Shown here: piece after piece, positions 43,219 to 53,533 of the stretch
Position numbering within the stretch: position 1 is the stretch's first letter
Layout: every line of letters starts with the position of its first letter
NCBI GenBank assembly: GCA_963754645.1
Contig: CAVWGP010000011.1
Location: forward strand, 124,001-188,000
Direction of reading: 5' to 3'
Length of the DNA: 64,000 nucleotides
From: CAVWGP01 sp963754645
GTDB lineage: Bacteria > Pseudomonadota > Alphaproteobacteria > Bin65
Notes under the pieces: model-generated
Told to the model about the DNA's origin: nothing
The model's input: only the letters and a program-made list of their open reading frames with translations
Databases searched by the model: none
Translations under genes and position numbers: made by a program

Positions 43219-43818
43219 ATGGCGCGGCGCTTCGCCGGCGGCATGCTCGTTATCGCCACGCACAATCCCGGCAAGCTCGGCGAGATCGCCGAGCTGCTGG
43301 CGCCCTTTGGCGTGGCGACGGCGGGCGCCGGCGCGCTCGGCCTCGCCGAGCCCGAGGAGACCGGCGCGACCTTCCGCGAAAACGCCGCGCTCAAGGCCAA
43401 GGCGGCCGCCGGCGCCGCGCGGCTCCCGGCGCTCGCCGACGATTCGGGACTGACGGTCGAAGCGCTGGGCGGCGAGCCCGGCATCCACTCGGCGCGCTGG
43501 GCCGGCCCCGACAAGGACTTCGCCCACGCCATGCAAGAAGTGGAAACGGCCCTGGCCGGCAAGCGCGACCGGCGCGCCGCCTTCGTGTGCGCGCTGGCGC
43601 TGGCCTGGCCCGACGGTCATTGCGAAACATTCGAGGGCCGCGTCGCCGGGCTGCTGGCGTGGCCGCCGCGCGGCGCGCGCGGCTTCGGCTACGATCCGAT
43701 GTTCCAGCCCGAGGGATATGCGCAAACCTTCGGCGAAATGGAGCCGGCGGCCAAGCACGCGATCAGCCATCGCGCCCGCGCTTTTGCGCAATTGATCGCC
43801 GCCTGCTTCCGGGACTGA
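43219..43818 (+). CDS. rdgB: XTP/dITP pyrophosphatase, RdgB/HAM1 family
   Basis: 199 residues. LVIATHNPGKLGEI is the substrate-binding N-terminus, ALADDSGLTVEALGGEPGIH and SARWAGPDKDF the metal/nucleotide site, FGYDPMFQPEGY the third motif. It removes non-canonical purine triphosphates (ITP, XTP) before they enter DNA. It lies between rph and hemW, a very common alphaproteobacterial order. Confidence 0.95.
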   Translation: MARRFAGGMLVIATHNPGKLGEIAELLAPFGVATAGAGALGLAEPEETGATFRENAALKAKAAAGAARLPALADDSGLTVEALGGEPGIHSARWAGPDKDFAHAMQEVETALAGKRDRRAAFVCALALAWPDGHCETFEGRVAGLLAWPPRGARGFGYDPMFQPEGYAQTFGEMEPAAKHAISHRARAFAQLIAACFRD

Positions 43819-43821
43819 GCC

Positions 43822-44987
<1,166 letters not shown>

Positions 44988-44991
<4 letters not shown>

Positions 44992-46226
44992 TTCGTGCCA
45001 GGCGTGGCGAAGCTCTTGGGCGGCTCGGCGATGACCTTGAACTCGTCTTTCTGGATTTCGATGATCGCAAGGCCGCGTTCGGAGAGCCCGTCCGGCGTGA
45101 AGCGGAACGCGCCAACCGTGCCATTGAATCCTTGCGGACTGGTGATCGCGCTGGCGCTGTAGTCGATGCCGGTGGAATTTTTCGCGATCGTCGCGGCCAT
45201 CGTCACTGCGTCATGGGCGAGCACCGCGATGCGCTGCGGATCCTGGCCGCTCGCGGCGCGATATTTGGCGGCGAACTTGTCCCACAGTTCGGGATGCGAC
45301 GCGGCGAACCAGCCGCCTTTCAGCATCGTCTCGCGCTGCAACGCCTTGTCGTCCCAGCGCCCGGTGCCGAGGTACCGGATTTTGTCGGGATCGACATCGT
45401 AATAGGCGAGAAGGCTCGCCACCATGCGCAGCTTGGTGCCGCCTTCGGGGATCAGCACCGCGTCGAAATCGAGCGCCGCCGAGCGGCCGACGCGGCCCTT
45501 GCGGTCGACGCCGGTGGCGCCGCTGAAGGCCTTGATGTCGTCGGTCACTTCCATCGAATCGGGCTTGTAATAGCCGACCCGCGTCACCGTGGCACCGTGC
45601 TTCGGCGCAATGTCGCGCGCGAGCTGCGCCATCTGCTTGCCGAAATCGTTGTCGGGCGCGACGACGCCGATGCGCTTGCGCCCATCCTTTGCGGCGTGGC
45701 CGATAATATTGTCGATCTGTTGGCGCGGCAGATAGCTCAACAGAAAAACATTGCCGCCGGCCACCGAAGTGTCGTTGGAAAAGGCGATGACATTCAGCTT
45801 GGCCGATGCGGCGCGATCTTTGATCGCTTTGACTTCCGCCGCGAACACCGGTCCAAGCAGCAATTTCACGTCGGCGGCAATTGCCTTGTTGGCGGCGTCC
45901 GCGGCGCCCTCGGGCGTACCCTGCGTGTCGAAGGTGACGATCTGCATGTTCTTGGCGCCCGCTTCGAGCACCGCCATTTCCGCCGCGCGCTGCAAAGCCT
46001 TTCCGACATTGGCGCGCTCGCCCGTCAACGGCAGAAGCAGACCGATCTTCACCTCCGAGCCCGGCGCGGCTCCTTTCGTTTCAACCGACGGTGTGCGCGG
46101 CGGATCGCCGGCAGCGCGCGGCCCATCGCGATAACTGCAGCCTGCGAGGCTCAGCGCGAGCAGCGCCGCCGCCGATCCAACAACAACTTGCCGCCGGACG
46201 CGGTTACAGGCGTAGAATGATGTCAC
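44988..46226 (-). CDS. penicillin-binding protein activator, LppC/LpoA-like lipoprotein
   Basis: A 412-residue periplasmic protein. The lipobox LALSLAGC directs lipid attachment at the cysteine near residue 30. The rest is a type-1 periplasmic binding fold (VKIGLLLPLTGERANVGKAL; VLIPEGGTKLRMVASLLAYY; FNGTVGAFRFTPDGLSERGL). Homologues stimulate class A penicillin-binding proteins; alphaproteobacterial members are less studied. GTG at 46226 has GGAGG six bases upstream. It is divergent from rsmI with only 28 bases between. Confidence 0.85.
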
Positions 46227-46254
46227 CGGGAGCCTCCAATGATCGCGCTGTATT

Positions 46255-47205
46255 ATGACGAATTGGCGTAAAAAAAAGACTAGCGGCGCCGCATGGCAAA
46301 GTAAATCTGCCCTGCCCGACGACGCGTCGTCGTCGATCGACGAAGCGGCACCGGCAAACGCTTTGGCCCCCGGCTTGTACTTGGTGGCAACGCCGATCGG
46401 CAATCTCGGCGACATCACTTTGCGCGCGCTCGACACCCTCGCCGCCGCCGACCTTGTCGTTTGCGAGGACACGCGCGTGACGCAAAAGCTCATGGCGCAC
46501 TACGGTATACGAACCAAGTTGTTCGTTTACCACGATCACAATGCCGAGCGCGCGCGGCCCGAATTGCTCGACCGGCTCGCGCGCGGCGAACGCATCGCCC
46601 TGGTCAGCGACGCCGGAACGCCGCTGATTTCCGATCCCGGCTTCAAGCTGGTGCGCGAGGCGTTGGCGCGCGATATCGCGGTCACGACCGTGCCCGGTCC
46701 CTGCGCGCTGGTGAGCGGATTGCAACTATCGGGTCTGCCGACCGACCGGTTTTTCTTCGCCGGTTTTCTGCCGGCGAAGTCGGTGGCGCGGCAGGCCGCC
46801 CTTGCCGCGCTGCGCGGCGTCGATGGCACGCTCGTGTTCTACGAAACCGCGCCTCGCCTCGCCGACTCGCTTGCCGACATGGCGTCGGCGCTCGGCGCGC
46901 GCGCCGCCGCCGTCGCGCGCGAGATTACCAAGCGCTTCGAGGAAACGCGCCGCGCGCCGTTGGCCGAACTCGCCGCGCACTATGCCGAGGCCGGGGCGCC
47001 CAAGGGCGAGATCGTCGTCGTCATCGAAGCGCCGCCCGCCGAGGCTGCCGCCAGCGCCGCCGATATCGAGGCGCTGCTCGTTCAGGCGCTGGCCACCATG
47101 TCGCCGCGCGACGCCGCGGCGTCGGTGGCGGCGGCGACCGGCGCGGCCAAGCGCGAAATCTACCGCCGCGCCATCGCGCTCAAGGCCGAGCGCGCCGATG
47201 GCTGA
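46255..47205 (+). CDS. rsmI: 16S rRNA (cytidine(1402)-2'-O)-methyltransferase
   Basis: A 316-residue SAM-dependent methyltransferase of the tetrapyrrole methylase fold. LYLVATPIGNLGDITLRALD binds SAM; VCEDTRVTQKLMAHYGI, VSDAGTPLISDPGFKLV and VPGPCALVSGLQLSGLPTDR are signature motifs. It methylates ribose C1402 in 16S rRNA. The N-terminus is about 35 residues longer than needed; a later start is possible. It precedes yraN, overlapping by eight bases. Confidence 0.93.
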   Translation: MTNWRKKKTSGAAWQSKSALPDDASSSIDEAAPANALAPGLYLVATPIGNLGDITLRALDTLAAADLVVCEDTRVTQKLMAHYGIRTKLFVYHDHNAERARPELLDRLARGERIALVSDAGTPLISDPGFKLVREALARDIAVTTVPGPCALVSGLQLSGLPTDRFFFAGFLPAKSVARQAALAALRGVDGTLVFYETAPRLADSLADMASALGARAAAVAREITKRFEETRRAPLAELAAHYAEAGAPKGEIVVVIEAPPAEAAASAADIEALLVQALATMSPRDAAASVAAATGAAKREIYRRAIALKAERADG

Positions 47206-47569
47206 GCTGACCGCCCGCAAGCGCGGCGCGCAGCGCTTCGGCCGGCGCTCCGAGCGGTTGGCTGCCTGGTTCCTGAGGTTCAAAGGCTATCGCATTGTCG
47301 GCACGAACATCCGCCTGCCGGGCGGCGAACTCGATCTGGTGGCCCGGCGCGGCCGGGTTCTCGTCTTCGTCGAGATCAAGGCGCGCGCCGACGACGCGGT
47401 GCTGGCCGAAGCGATCGCGCCGCGCCAGTGGCAGCGCATTGCCGCGGCGGCGGAACAATTCGTCGCGCGGCGGCCGGGCTATGCCGGGCTCGACCGACGT
47501 TTCGACGCGCTTTTTCTCGTGCCCCGCCGGTGGCCGCGGCACATGGCCGATGCGTGGCGGCCGTCATGA
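47198..47569 (+). CDS. yraN: UPF0102 family protein YraN
   Basis: A 123-residue protein of the Holliday-junction-resolvase-like UPF0102 family: GYRIVGTNIRLPGGELDLVA contains the endonuclease Asp, followed by the VFVEIKARADD Glu-x-Lys motif. The pattern is that of PD-(D/E)XK nucleases; the biological role is not settled. Its start overlaps rsmI and its stop overlaps the next gene (ATGA). Confidence 0.9.
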   Translation: MAELTARKRGAQRFGRRSERLAAWFLRFKGYRIVGTNIRLPGGELDLVARRGRVLVFVEIKARADDAVLAEAIAPRQWQRIAAAAEQFVARRPGYAGLDRRFDALFLVPRRWPRHMADAWRPS

Positions 47570-48426
47570 CGATGGCCGAGAGCATTGCGGGATGGACGAG
47601 CCGGACCGCCATCGAGGCTTGGCTCGGCGAGCAAGCAAGAAGGCCCGACGACGCGCTCGATCTGGCGGCAATGGCCTTGGCGCTCGGCGCGCTTGATCGA
47701 ATGCCCCAGCGCCTCATCGATCACGCGCGCCACCTCGATGCGCTCGCCGCCGCGCCGGCGCGGCTCGCGCCCGGCCCCGACGCGCCGCTGCCGGAACGCG
47801 CCGCCGCGCTGAACCGCGCTCTGTTCGAGGATTTCGGCTACGACGGCGACCGCCCCACCTATGACGATCTCGACAACGCCAATCTTTCCCGCGTCATCGA
47901 GCGGCGCCGCGGCCTGCCGATCGCGATTTCGATTCTATATTTACACGCTGCGCGATCTTGCGGCTGGCCGGCCGACGGCGTGAATTTTCCCGGCCACTTC
48001 CTGGTTCGCTTGAACGACGGCGCGGCAAGCATGATCGTCGATCCCTTCGAGCGCGGCGCCGAACGCGGCACGCCGGCGCTGCGGCGCCTCCTCAAGTCCA
48101 TGCTCGGCGACGACGCCGAATTGGCGGCGGGGCATTTCGCCCGCGCCTCCAATCGCGCCATTCTGCTGCGGCTCGAGAACAACATCAAATCCCGGCGCCT
48201 GAAAGAGCGCGATCGCGAAGGCGCGCTCGGCGCGGCCGAACGCATGATTCTGGTGGCGCCGGACGATCCTGGCTTGTGGCACGACGCGGCCCTGCTCAAT
48301 GCCGAAATCGGCCGCCTGCAGCGCGCGATGGCGTGTCTCGAAACCGTCACGCGCCTCGACCGCGACGGCGGCTTGCGGGCGCAGGTCGCGGCGCTCATGC
48401 ACCGGCTGCGCGCCAAGCTCAACTAG
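47566..48426 (+). CDS. SirB1/transglutaminase-like family protein with TPR
   Basis: A 286-residue protein related to SirB1 and YchA. NRALFEDFGYDGDRPTYDDL and NANLSRVIERRRGLPIAISI form the transglutaminase-like core; FPGHFLVRL and MIVDPFERG are conserved blocks, and the C-terminus carries a TPR-like helix pair. The usual Cys nucleophile of transglutaminases is not evident in NANLSRV, so a non-catalytic role is likely. Coupled to yraN by ATGA overlap. Confidence 0.82.
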   Translation: MTMAESIAGWTSRTAIEAWLGEQARRPDDALDLAAMALALGALDRMPQRLIDHARHLDALAAAPARLAPGPDAPLPERAAALNRALFEDFGYDGDRPTYDDLDNANLSRVIERRRGLPIAISILYLHAARSCGWPADGVNFPGHFLVRLNDGAASMIVDPFERGAERGTPALRRLLKSMLGDDAELAAGHFARASNRAILLRLENNIKSRRLKERDREGALGAAERMILVAPDDPGLWHDAALLNAEIGRLQRAMACLETVTRLDRDGGLRAQVAALMHRLRAKLN

Positions 48427-49471
48427 GGCGGCGCGCCTCGGCAAGAGCCCGCACCCGCACCAGTTGTTTGCCGAAGTTTTCGCTGCGGAACAGGCGCAGC
48501 AGCGCCTTTGGCGCCTGCTCCAGTCCTTCGGCGATATCTTCGCGATATTTCAATTGGCCGGATTTGAGCCAGCCGGCCATCGCGGCAAGCCCCTCGGGAA
48601 ACCGCTTGAAGTAATCGGAGACGATGAAGCCCTCGGCCCGCGCCCGGTTGACCAGCAGATGGCGCGTCAAGCGCGGCCCCAGCTCGGGCCGTTCGAGATT
48701 GTATTCGGCGATCATGCCGCACACCGCGATGCGCGCTTTCATGTTGATCGAGGGGTGCACCGCGTCGGAGATCCAGCTGCCGACATTGTCGAAATAGACG
48801 TCAACTCCGGCCGGGCAGGCCTCGCGTAGCGCGTGGATGAGCTTGCCGGTGTCGCGCTCGAAGGCGCGGTAGTCGAGGCAGGCGTCGTAGCCGAGTTCCT
48901 TCACGCAATAATCGGCTTTCGCCTTGCCGCCGGCGATGCCGACGACGCGCGCGGCGCCCTTGATCTTGGCGATCTGGCCGACCAGCGCGCCGACCGCGCC
49001 CGAGGCCGCCGATACGACGACGGCCTCGCCGGCCTTGAGCTGGCCGACATCGAGCAGGCCGAAATAGGCCGTCATGCCGGGCATGCCCAAAACGCCGAGC
49101 GCGGTCGAGATCGGCGCCAACGCCGGATCGATCTTGCGCAAGCCCTTGCCGTTGCTGACGGCGAAGTCCTGCCAGCCGAGCCGAGCCTCGACGATGTCGC
49201 CCGGATTGAATTCCGGGTTGCGCGATTCGATCACTTCGCCGACGCCGCCGCCCTCCATCACCGCGCCGACTTGCACCGGCGGCACATAGCTTTTGCCCTC
49301 ACGCATGCGGCCGCGCATGTAGGGATCGAGCGAGAGCCAGATATTGTGAATCAGGATTTCGCCGTCCTTGGGCGACGGCGCCGGCGTTTCGACCAGCTTG
49401 AACGCGCGCTCATCGAATTCGCCCGCTGGCCGCGCCGCGAGCAGCCATTGCCTGTTCATCCGTGCCGCCAT
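48419..49471 (-). CDS. NADP-dependent MDR-family oxidoreductase (CurA-like)
   Basis: A 350-residue medium-chain reductase without structural zinc cysteines. The nucleotide-binding motif is VVVSAASGAVGALVGQIAKI; the family-specific MTAYFGLLDVGQLKAGEAVV precedes it. Relatives reduce 2-alkenals, curcumin or leukotriene-like double bonds with NADPH. Its end overlaps the SirB1-type gene on the other strand by eight bases. Confidence 0.9.
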   Translation of the reverse strand: MAARMNRQWLLAARPAGEFDERAFKLVETPAPSPKDGEILIHNIWLSLDPYMRGRMREGKSYVPPVQVGAVMEGGGVGEVIESRNPEFNPGDIVEARLGWQDFAVSNGKGLRKIDPALAPISTALGVLGMPGMTAYFGLLDVGQLKAGEAVVVSAASGAVGALVGQIAKIKGAARVVGIAGGKAKADYCVKELGYDACLDYRAFERDTGKLIHALREACPAGVDVYFDNVGSWISDAVHPSINMKARIAVCGMIAEYNLERPELGPRLTRHLLVNRARAEGFIVSDYFKRFPEGLAAMAGWLKSGQLKYREDIAEGLEQAPKALLRLFRSENFGKQLVRVRALAEARRPS

Positions 49472-49485
49472 GACCGACCTCGATG

Positions 49486-50274
49486 TTAGGAATTCCGGGA
49501 ACGATGCGCGGCGACCTGATCCTTCAGCGCCTGGCGCAAGACGGAGATTTCGCTGCCGGCCACGATCATACTATAGCCGCGGCCGAACATCTGCTCGGCC
49601 GATTGGCCGGAATGTGGCACCGAGGCGAGCGGGCGGCCGGCGTTGACGATCAGGCGCTCGGCGCGGCGCAGCAGCGCGCGCCCGGCGCTCGAAGGCTTCA
49701 GCGGGTTTTCGCCCGCGTTGGCCAGCAGATCGTTGGGCCCGATGAGCAGCGCATCGACACCGGGCACGGCGGCGATTTCCGGGATCGCCTCGACGGCGCG
49801 CGGCGTTTCGATCTGCGGCATGACGAAGACCTGCTTGTTCACGCTCCGCCAATAGTCGGCCAAATTCGCGCCGAAACCGGTGGCGCGGGTGGCGCCCAAG
49901 GCGACGCCGCGCGTGCCGGCCGGCGGGTAACGGCACGCGGCCACGGCGGCGCGCGCCTGCTCGACCGTTTCGACCATCGGGATCATGATGCCTTCGATGC
50001 CGATATCGAGCGCGCGCTTGATATAAACCGGATCGTTCCATGGCACGCGCATCAGCGCCGCCGGCGCCTTGGCGCCGCCGCCCGCGCGCAAAGCTTGAAG
50101 CTGGCCGATCGCGCCCATGAAATCGCCCGGCCCATGCTCGTGGTCGATCAAGACGAAATCGTGGCCCATGCCGCCGACCATTTCGGCGAGATAGGCATTG
50201 TTGGCGGAAAGCCACAAGCCAAGGCATTTCTTGCCGGCGGCGAGGCGTGCCTTGAGCGAGTTCTTACGGATCAT
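49486..50274 (-). CDS. HpcH/HpaI aldolase family protein
   Basis: A 262-residue class II pyruvate aldolase. GHDFVLIDHEHGPGDFMGAI contains the catalytic Asp-His pair; GIMIPMVETVEQARAAVAAC and QIETPRAVEAIPEIAAVPGV carry the metal-binding Glu; ALLIGPNDLLANAG the Asp. It cleaves 4-hydroxy-2-keto acids into pyruvate and an aldehyde. It is 14 bases upstream of the CurA-like gene in the same direction, likely one unit. Confidence 0.9.
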   Translation of the reverse strand: MIRKNSLKARLAAGKKCLGLWLSANNAYLAEMVGGMGHDFVLIDHEHGPGDFMGAIGQLQALRAGGGAKAPAALMRVPWNDPVYIKRALDIGIEGIMIPMVETVEQARAAVAACRYPPAGTRGVALGATRATGFGANLADYWRSVNKQVFVMPQIETPRAVEAIPEIAAVPGVDALLIGPNDLLANAGENPLKPSSAGRALLRRAERLIVNAGRPLASVPHSGQSAEQMFGRGYSMIVAGSEISVLRQALKDQVAAHRSRNS

Positions 50275-50422
50275 GCTTGTTCCCGATATAATGGGCCGGC
50301 CCCGAGAATAGGCGCGGCGCCGCCCGCTTGTCAGGGATTATCTCGCCGCGCCGGCACTTTTGACTCGCACGGAGCTTCGTTGGATGTTGTTGCGGCCCTG
50401 ACAACCCGAGAGGGAACGAACC

Positions 50423-52391
50423 ATGACGAATGCGCGCCACGACGCCGACGCGGCGGCCGAGTGGGACGATCCGGAGGCGATTTCGCTGAGCGATGAAGCG
50501 AATCCGCATATCGCCGCGGTCATCAGCCGGCGCGCCTTGCTTGGCGGCTTCGGCGCCGGGGCGCTGGCGGCCGCGCTGCCGCCGGCGCGCGACGCGGCGG
50601 CGCAGGGCGGATCGACCCTCGGATTCGCCTCCCTGCCCATGGTGCTCGACGAACGGCACCGCGTCGCCGCCGGCTATCGCGCCGACATCGTGATTCGCTG
50701 GGGCGAACCGGTGGAAAAGGGCGCGCCGCCGTTCGATATCGCCAATCAACGCGCCGCGGCCCAGGCCAAGCAATTCGGCTACAACAACGACTTTCTGGCG
50801 TTTTTCCCGCTGCCGCGCGGTTCGGCTTCGTCCGAACATGGCTTGCTCTGGGTCAACCACGAATACACCAACGCAGAGCTCATGCGGCCGGGCCTGCCGC
50901 AGCCCCCCGATAGCATGGCGGCGAACGCACAAACCGCGACGAAAGAATGGACCGAGATCGAGATCGCGGCGCATGGCGGCGCGATCGTCGAAATCCGCAA
51001 GGACGCCGGCGTTTGGAAGACCGTGGCCGACAGCGCCTATGGCCGGCGCATCACGGCCGATACGCCGATGCGCATCGCCGGCCCGGCCGCCGGGCACGAG
51101 CGCCTCAAGACCAAGGCGGACCCGACCGGGAGGCTCGTTCGCGGCACGCTCAACAATTGCGCCGGCGGCAAGACGCCCTGGGGCACCGCGTTGACCGGCG
51201 AGGAGAACGTGAACGCCTATTTCGCCGGCGATATCGCCAAGTCGGGCGAGCAGCGCAATCATCGGCGCTTCGGCGTGCCCGGCAAGGATCGCGCGCTCTA
51301 TGCCTGGCACCGTTTCCACGAGCGTTTCGACATCGATCGCGAGCCCAACGAGATCAATCGCTTCGGCTGGGTCGTCGAGATCGATCCCCATGATCCGGGC
51401 GCGATGCCGGTCAAGCGCACGGCGCTCGGCCGCATGAAACACGAGGGCGCCACTTGCGTGATCGGCCGCGACGGCCGAATCGTCGTTTACACCGCCGACG
51501 ATCAAGCCGGCGAGTACGTATACAAATTCGTCTCGCGCGGACGTTTCGAGTTCGCGAATCGAGCGGCGAACCGCGACTTGCTCGATGACGGCGTGCTGCA
51601 TGCCGCGCGCTTCAACGACGACGGCACGCTCGATTGGCTGCCGCTTGTCCATGGCGAAGGCAAGCTCACCGCGGAGAACGGATTTGCCGGCCAGGCCGAT
51701 GTGCTGATCGAAGCGCGCCGCGCCGCCGATCTCGTCGGCGCCACGCGCATGGACCGGCCGGAGGACATCGAGGCCAGTCCGGTCACGGGTAAGGTCTATG
51801 TCGTGCTGACGAATCATTTGACGCGCGGCGAAAGCGTGCCGGTCGACAGGGCGAACCCGCGCGCCAAGAACACCCACGGCCATATCATCGAGATCGTTCC
51901 GCCGGGGGGCGGCGGCGGCAACGCCGATCACGCGGCGGCCAAGGCGCGCTGGGACATATTTCTCCTCGCCGGCAATCCCGCCGATACCGCGCATGGCGCG
52001 CGCTATCATGCCGATCAAGCGGCGAGCGGCATCTGGCTCGCCTGCCCCGACAATGTCGCCTTCGATCCCAAGGGCCGGCTCTATATCGCGACCGACCAAG
52101 GCTCGGCCCAACGCCGCACCAAGTTGCCCGACGGCGTGTTCGTCACCGATGCCGAGGGTCCGGGCCGCGGGCTTACGCGTCTGCTCTATTCGGCGCCGAT
52201 CGGCGCCGAAGTGTGCGGCCCCGAATTCACGCCCGACGGCAAGACGCTGTTCGTCGCCATCCAGCACCCCGGCGAAGGCACGCTGTTCGAAAATCCGAGC
52301 ACGCGCTGGCCCGATTTCAAGCCCGGCATGCCGCCGCGGCCTTCCGTTGTCGCGATCACGAAGCGACGCTGGCGGCCCGATCGGCGGCTGA
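50423..52391 (+). CDS. PhoX-family phosphatase, Tat-exported (apparent C-terminal frameshift)
   Basis: A DUF839/PhoX alkaline phosphatase-like protein. The Tat signal SRRALLGGFGAGALAAALPP lies at residues 35-54 after an acidic 34-residue lead. Conserved blocks include LLWVNHEYTNAEL, GGKTPWGTALTGEENVNAYF, RMKHEGATCVIG and RPEDIEASPVTGKVYVVLTN. Ca2+/Fe3+-dependent PhoX enzymes release phosphate from esters. The frame runs open past the true end: a surplus C at 52364 converts VAITKDAGGPIGG-stop into a readthrough across the next gene. Corrected length is 655. Confidence 0.87.
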
Positions 52392-52430
52392 TTTCCGGCG
52401 ACGCGGCCAGAATTCGGCTAGATTGGGGGC

Positions 52431-52844
52431 GTGACGACAGACACGCCCCCCGCGGCGCCAGTGCTGCTGTTCGACGGCATGTGCCGCCTGTGCAGCGGCA
52501 CGGCGCTGTTCGTGCTCCGGCACGACCGGGCCAAACGCATCAAGCTCGCCGGCGTGCAATCGGCGCCCGGACAGGCTCTGCTGCGGCAGTTGGGCCTGCC
52601 AACCGACCGGTGGGAGACATTCGTTTTCATTGCCGATGGCCGCGCCTATCAGCGCTCGGACGCGGCTTTCGCGCTTGTTCGCCATTTCGGCCCGGGCTGG
52701 CGCATCCTGGGCCTATTCCGCATCGTGCCGCGCCCGCTGCGCGATTGGCTCTACGACCGCATCGCGCGCAACCGCTATCGCCTGTTCGGCCGGCGCGCGG
52801 CCTGCCTGATGCCGACGCCGGAGATCGCCGACCGCTTCCTCTGA
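52431..52844 (+). CDS. DCC-family thiol-disulfide oxidoreductase-like protein (DUF393)
   Basis: A 137-residue protein. LLFDGMCRLCSGTALFVLRH carries the DxxCxxC motif that names the family (Asp, Cys-x-x-Cys). The rest matches DUF393 with the conserved RPLRDWLYDRIARNRYRLFG. Role uncertain; a redox function is inferred from the cysteines. It starts at GTG 52431, 39 bases after the corrected phoX stop. Confidence 0.85.
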   Translation: MTTDTPPAAPVLLFDGMCRLCSGTALFVLRHDRAKRIKLAGVQSAPGQALLRQLGLPTDRWETFVFIADGRAYQRSDAAFALVRHFGPGWRILGLFRIVPRPLRDWLYDRIARNRYRLFGRRAACLMPTPEIADRFL

Positions 52845-52939
52845 CGGCCGGCTGCCCAGGCGCCAGCCTTGCTTCGACGCGGCGGATGATTTAGCCACTG
52901 CGCGTGGTCCGCGACGCGATGGACCGAAGGTCACGCGGC

Positions 52940-53530
52940 ATGGCTTTTGCGCTCGACGCTTTTTTCGATTCCGAACTGGCCGAGCATCAAGCGGTGGCGG
53001 CGGCGGTGCAAGCCGCGCTGCGCGAGCCGTTCAAACATCTGGTCGGCATTTGCGCGTCGTCATTGCGGAACGGCGGCAAGCTGCTGCTGTTCGGCAATGG
53101 CGGCAGCGCGGGCGACGCACAGCACCTCGCGACCGAGCTCACCGTCCGTTACAAGAGCGATCGCGCGCCGATCGCCGCCATCGCTCTCACCACCGACACA
53201 TCGGCCCTGACCGCGATCGGCAACGATCTCGGCTTCGAGCAGATTTTCGCCCGGCAGATGGCGGCGCTGGGCAAGGCCGGCAACGTCGCCATCGGCATCA
53301 GCACCTCGGGCCGGAGCCCCAACGTGCTGCGCGGGCTCGAAACCGCGCGCGCCATGGGCCTGGCGGCAACCGGCCTCGGCGGCGGCGATGGCGGAGGGAT
53401 GAAAAATCTCGCCGATCCGCTCTTGATCGTGCCCTCGCGCACGACGGCGCGCATCCAGGAAATGCACATCTTGCTGGGCCAGATGCTGTGCGGCGCGCTC
53501 GAAATCGAACTCGGGCTCGTTGCGGGCTAA
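52940..53530 (+). CDS. gmhA: phosphoheptose isomerase
   Basis: A 196-residue SIS-domain enzyme that turns sedoheptulose 7-phosphate into D-glycero-D-manno-heptose 7-phosphate, first step of LPS heptose synthesis. LLLFGNGGSAGDAQHLATEL carries the substrate-binding and catalytic residues; ISTSGRSPNVLRGL and TTARIQEMHILLGQMLC are conserved. The ATG at 52940 is preferred. It is directly followed by hldE (3 bases). Confidence 0.93.
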   Translation: MAFALDAFFDSELAEHQAVAAAVQAALREPFKHLVGICASSLRNGGKLLLFGNGGSAGDAQHLATELTVRYKSDRAPIAAIALTTDTSALTAIGNDLGFEQIFARQMAALGKAGNVAIGISTSGRSPNVLRGLETARAMGLAATGLGGGDGGGMKNLADPLLIVPSRTTARIQEMHILLGQMLCGALEIELGLVAG

Positions 53531-53533
53531 GCG

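Noticed and set aside
50340..50420. Pho box upstream of phoX
   Set aside because: Only a partial half-site (TTGTCAGGG) is seen, not the expected pair of direct repeats.
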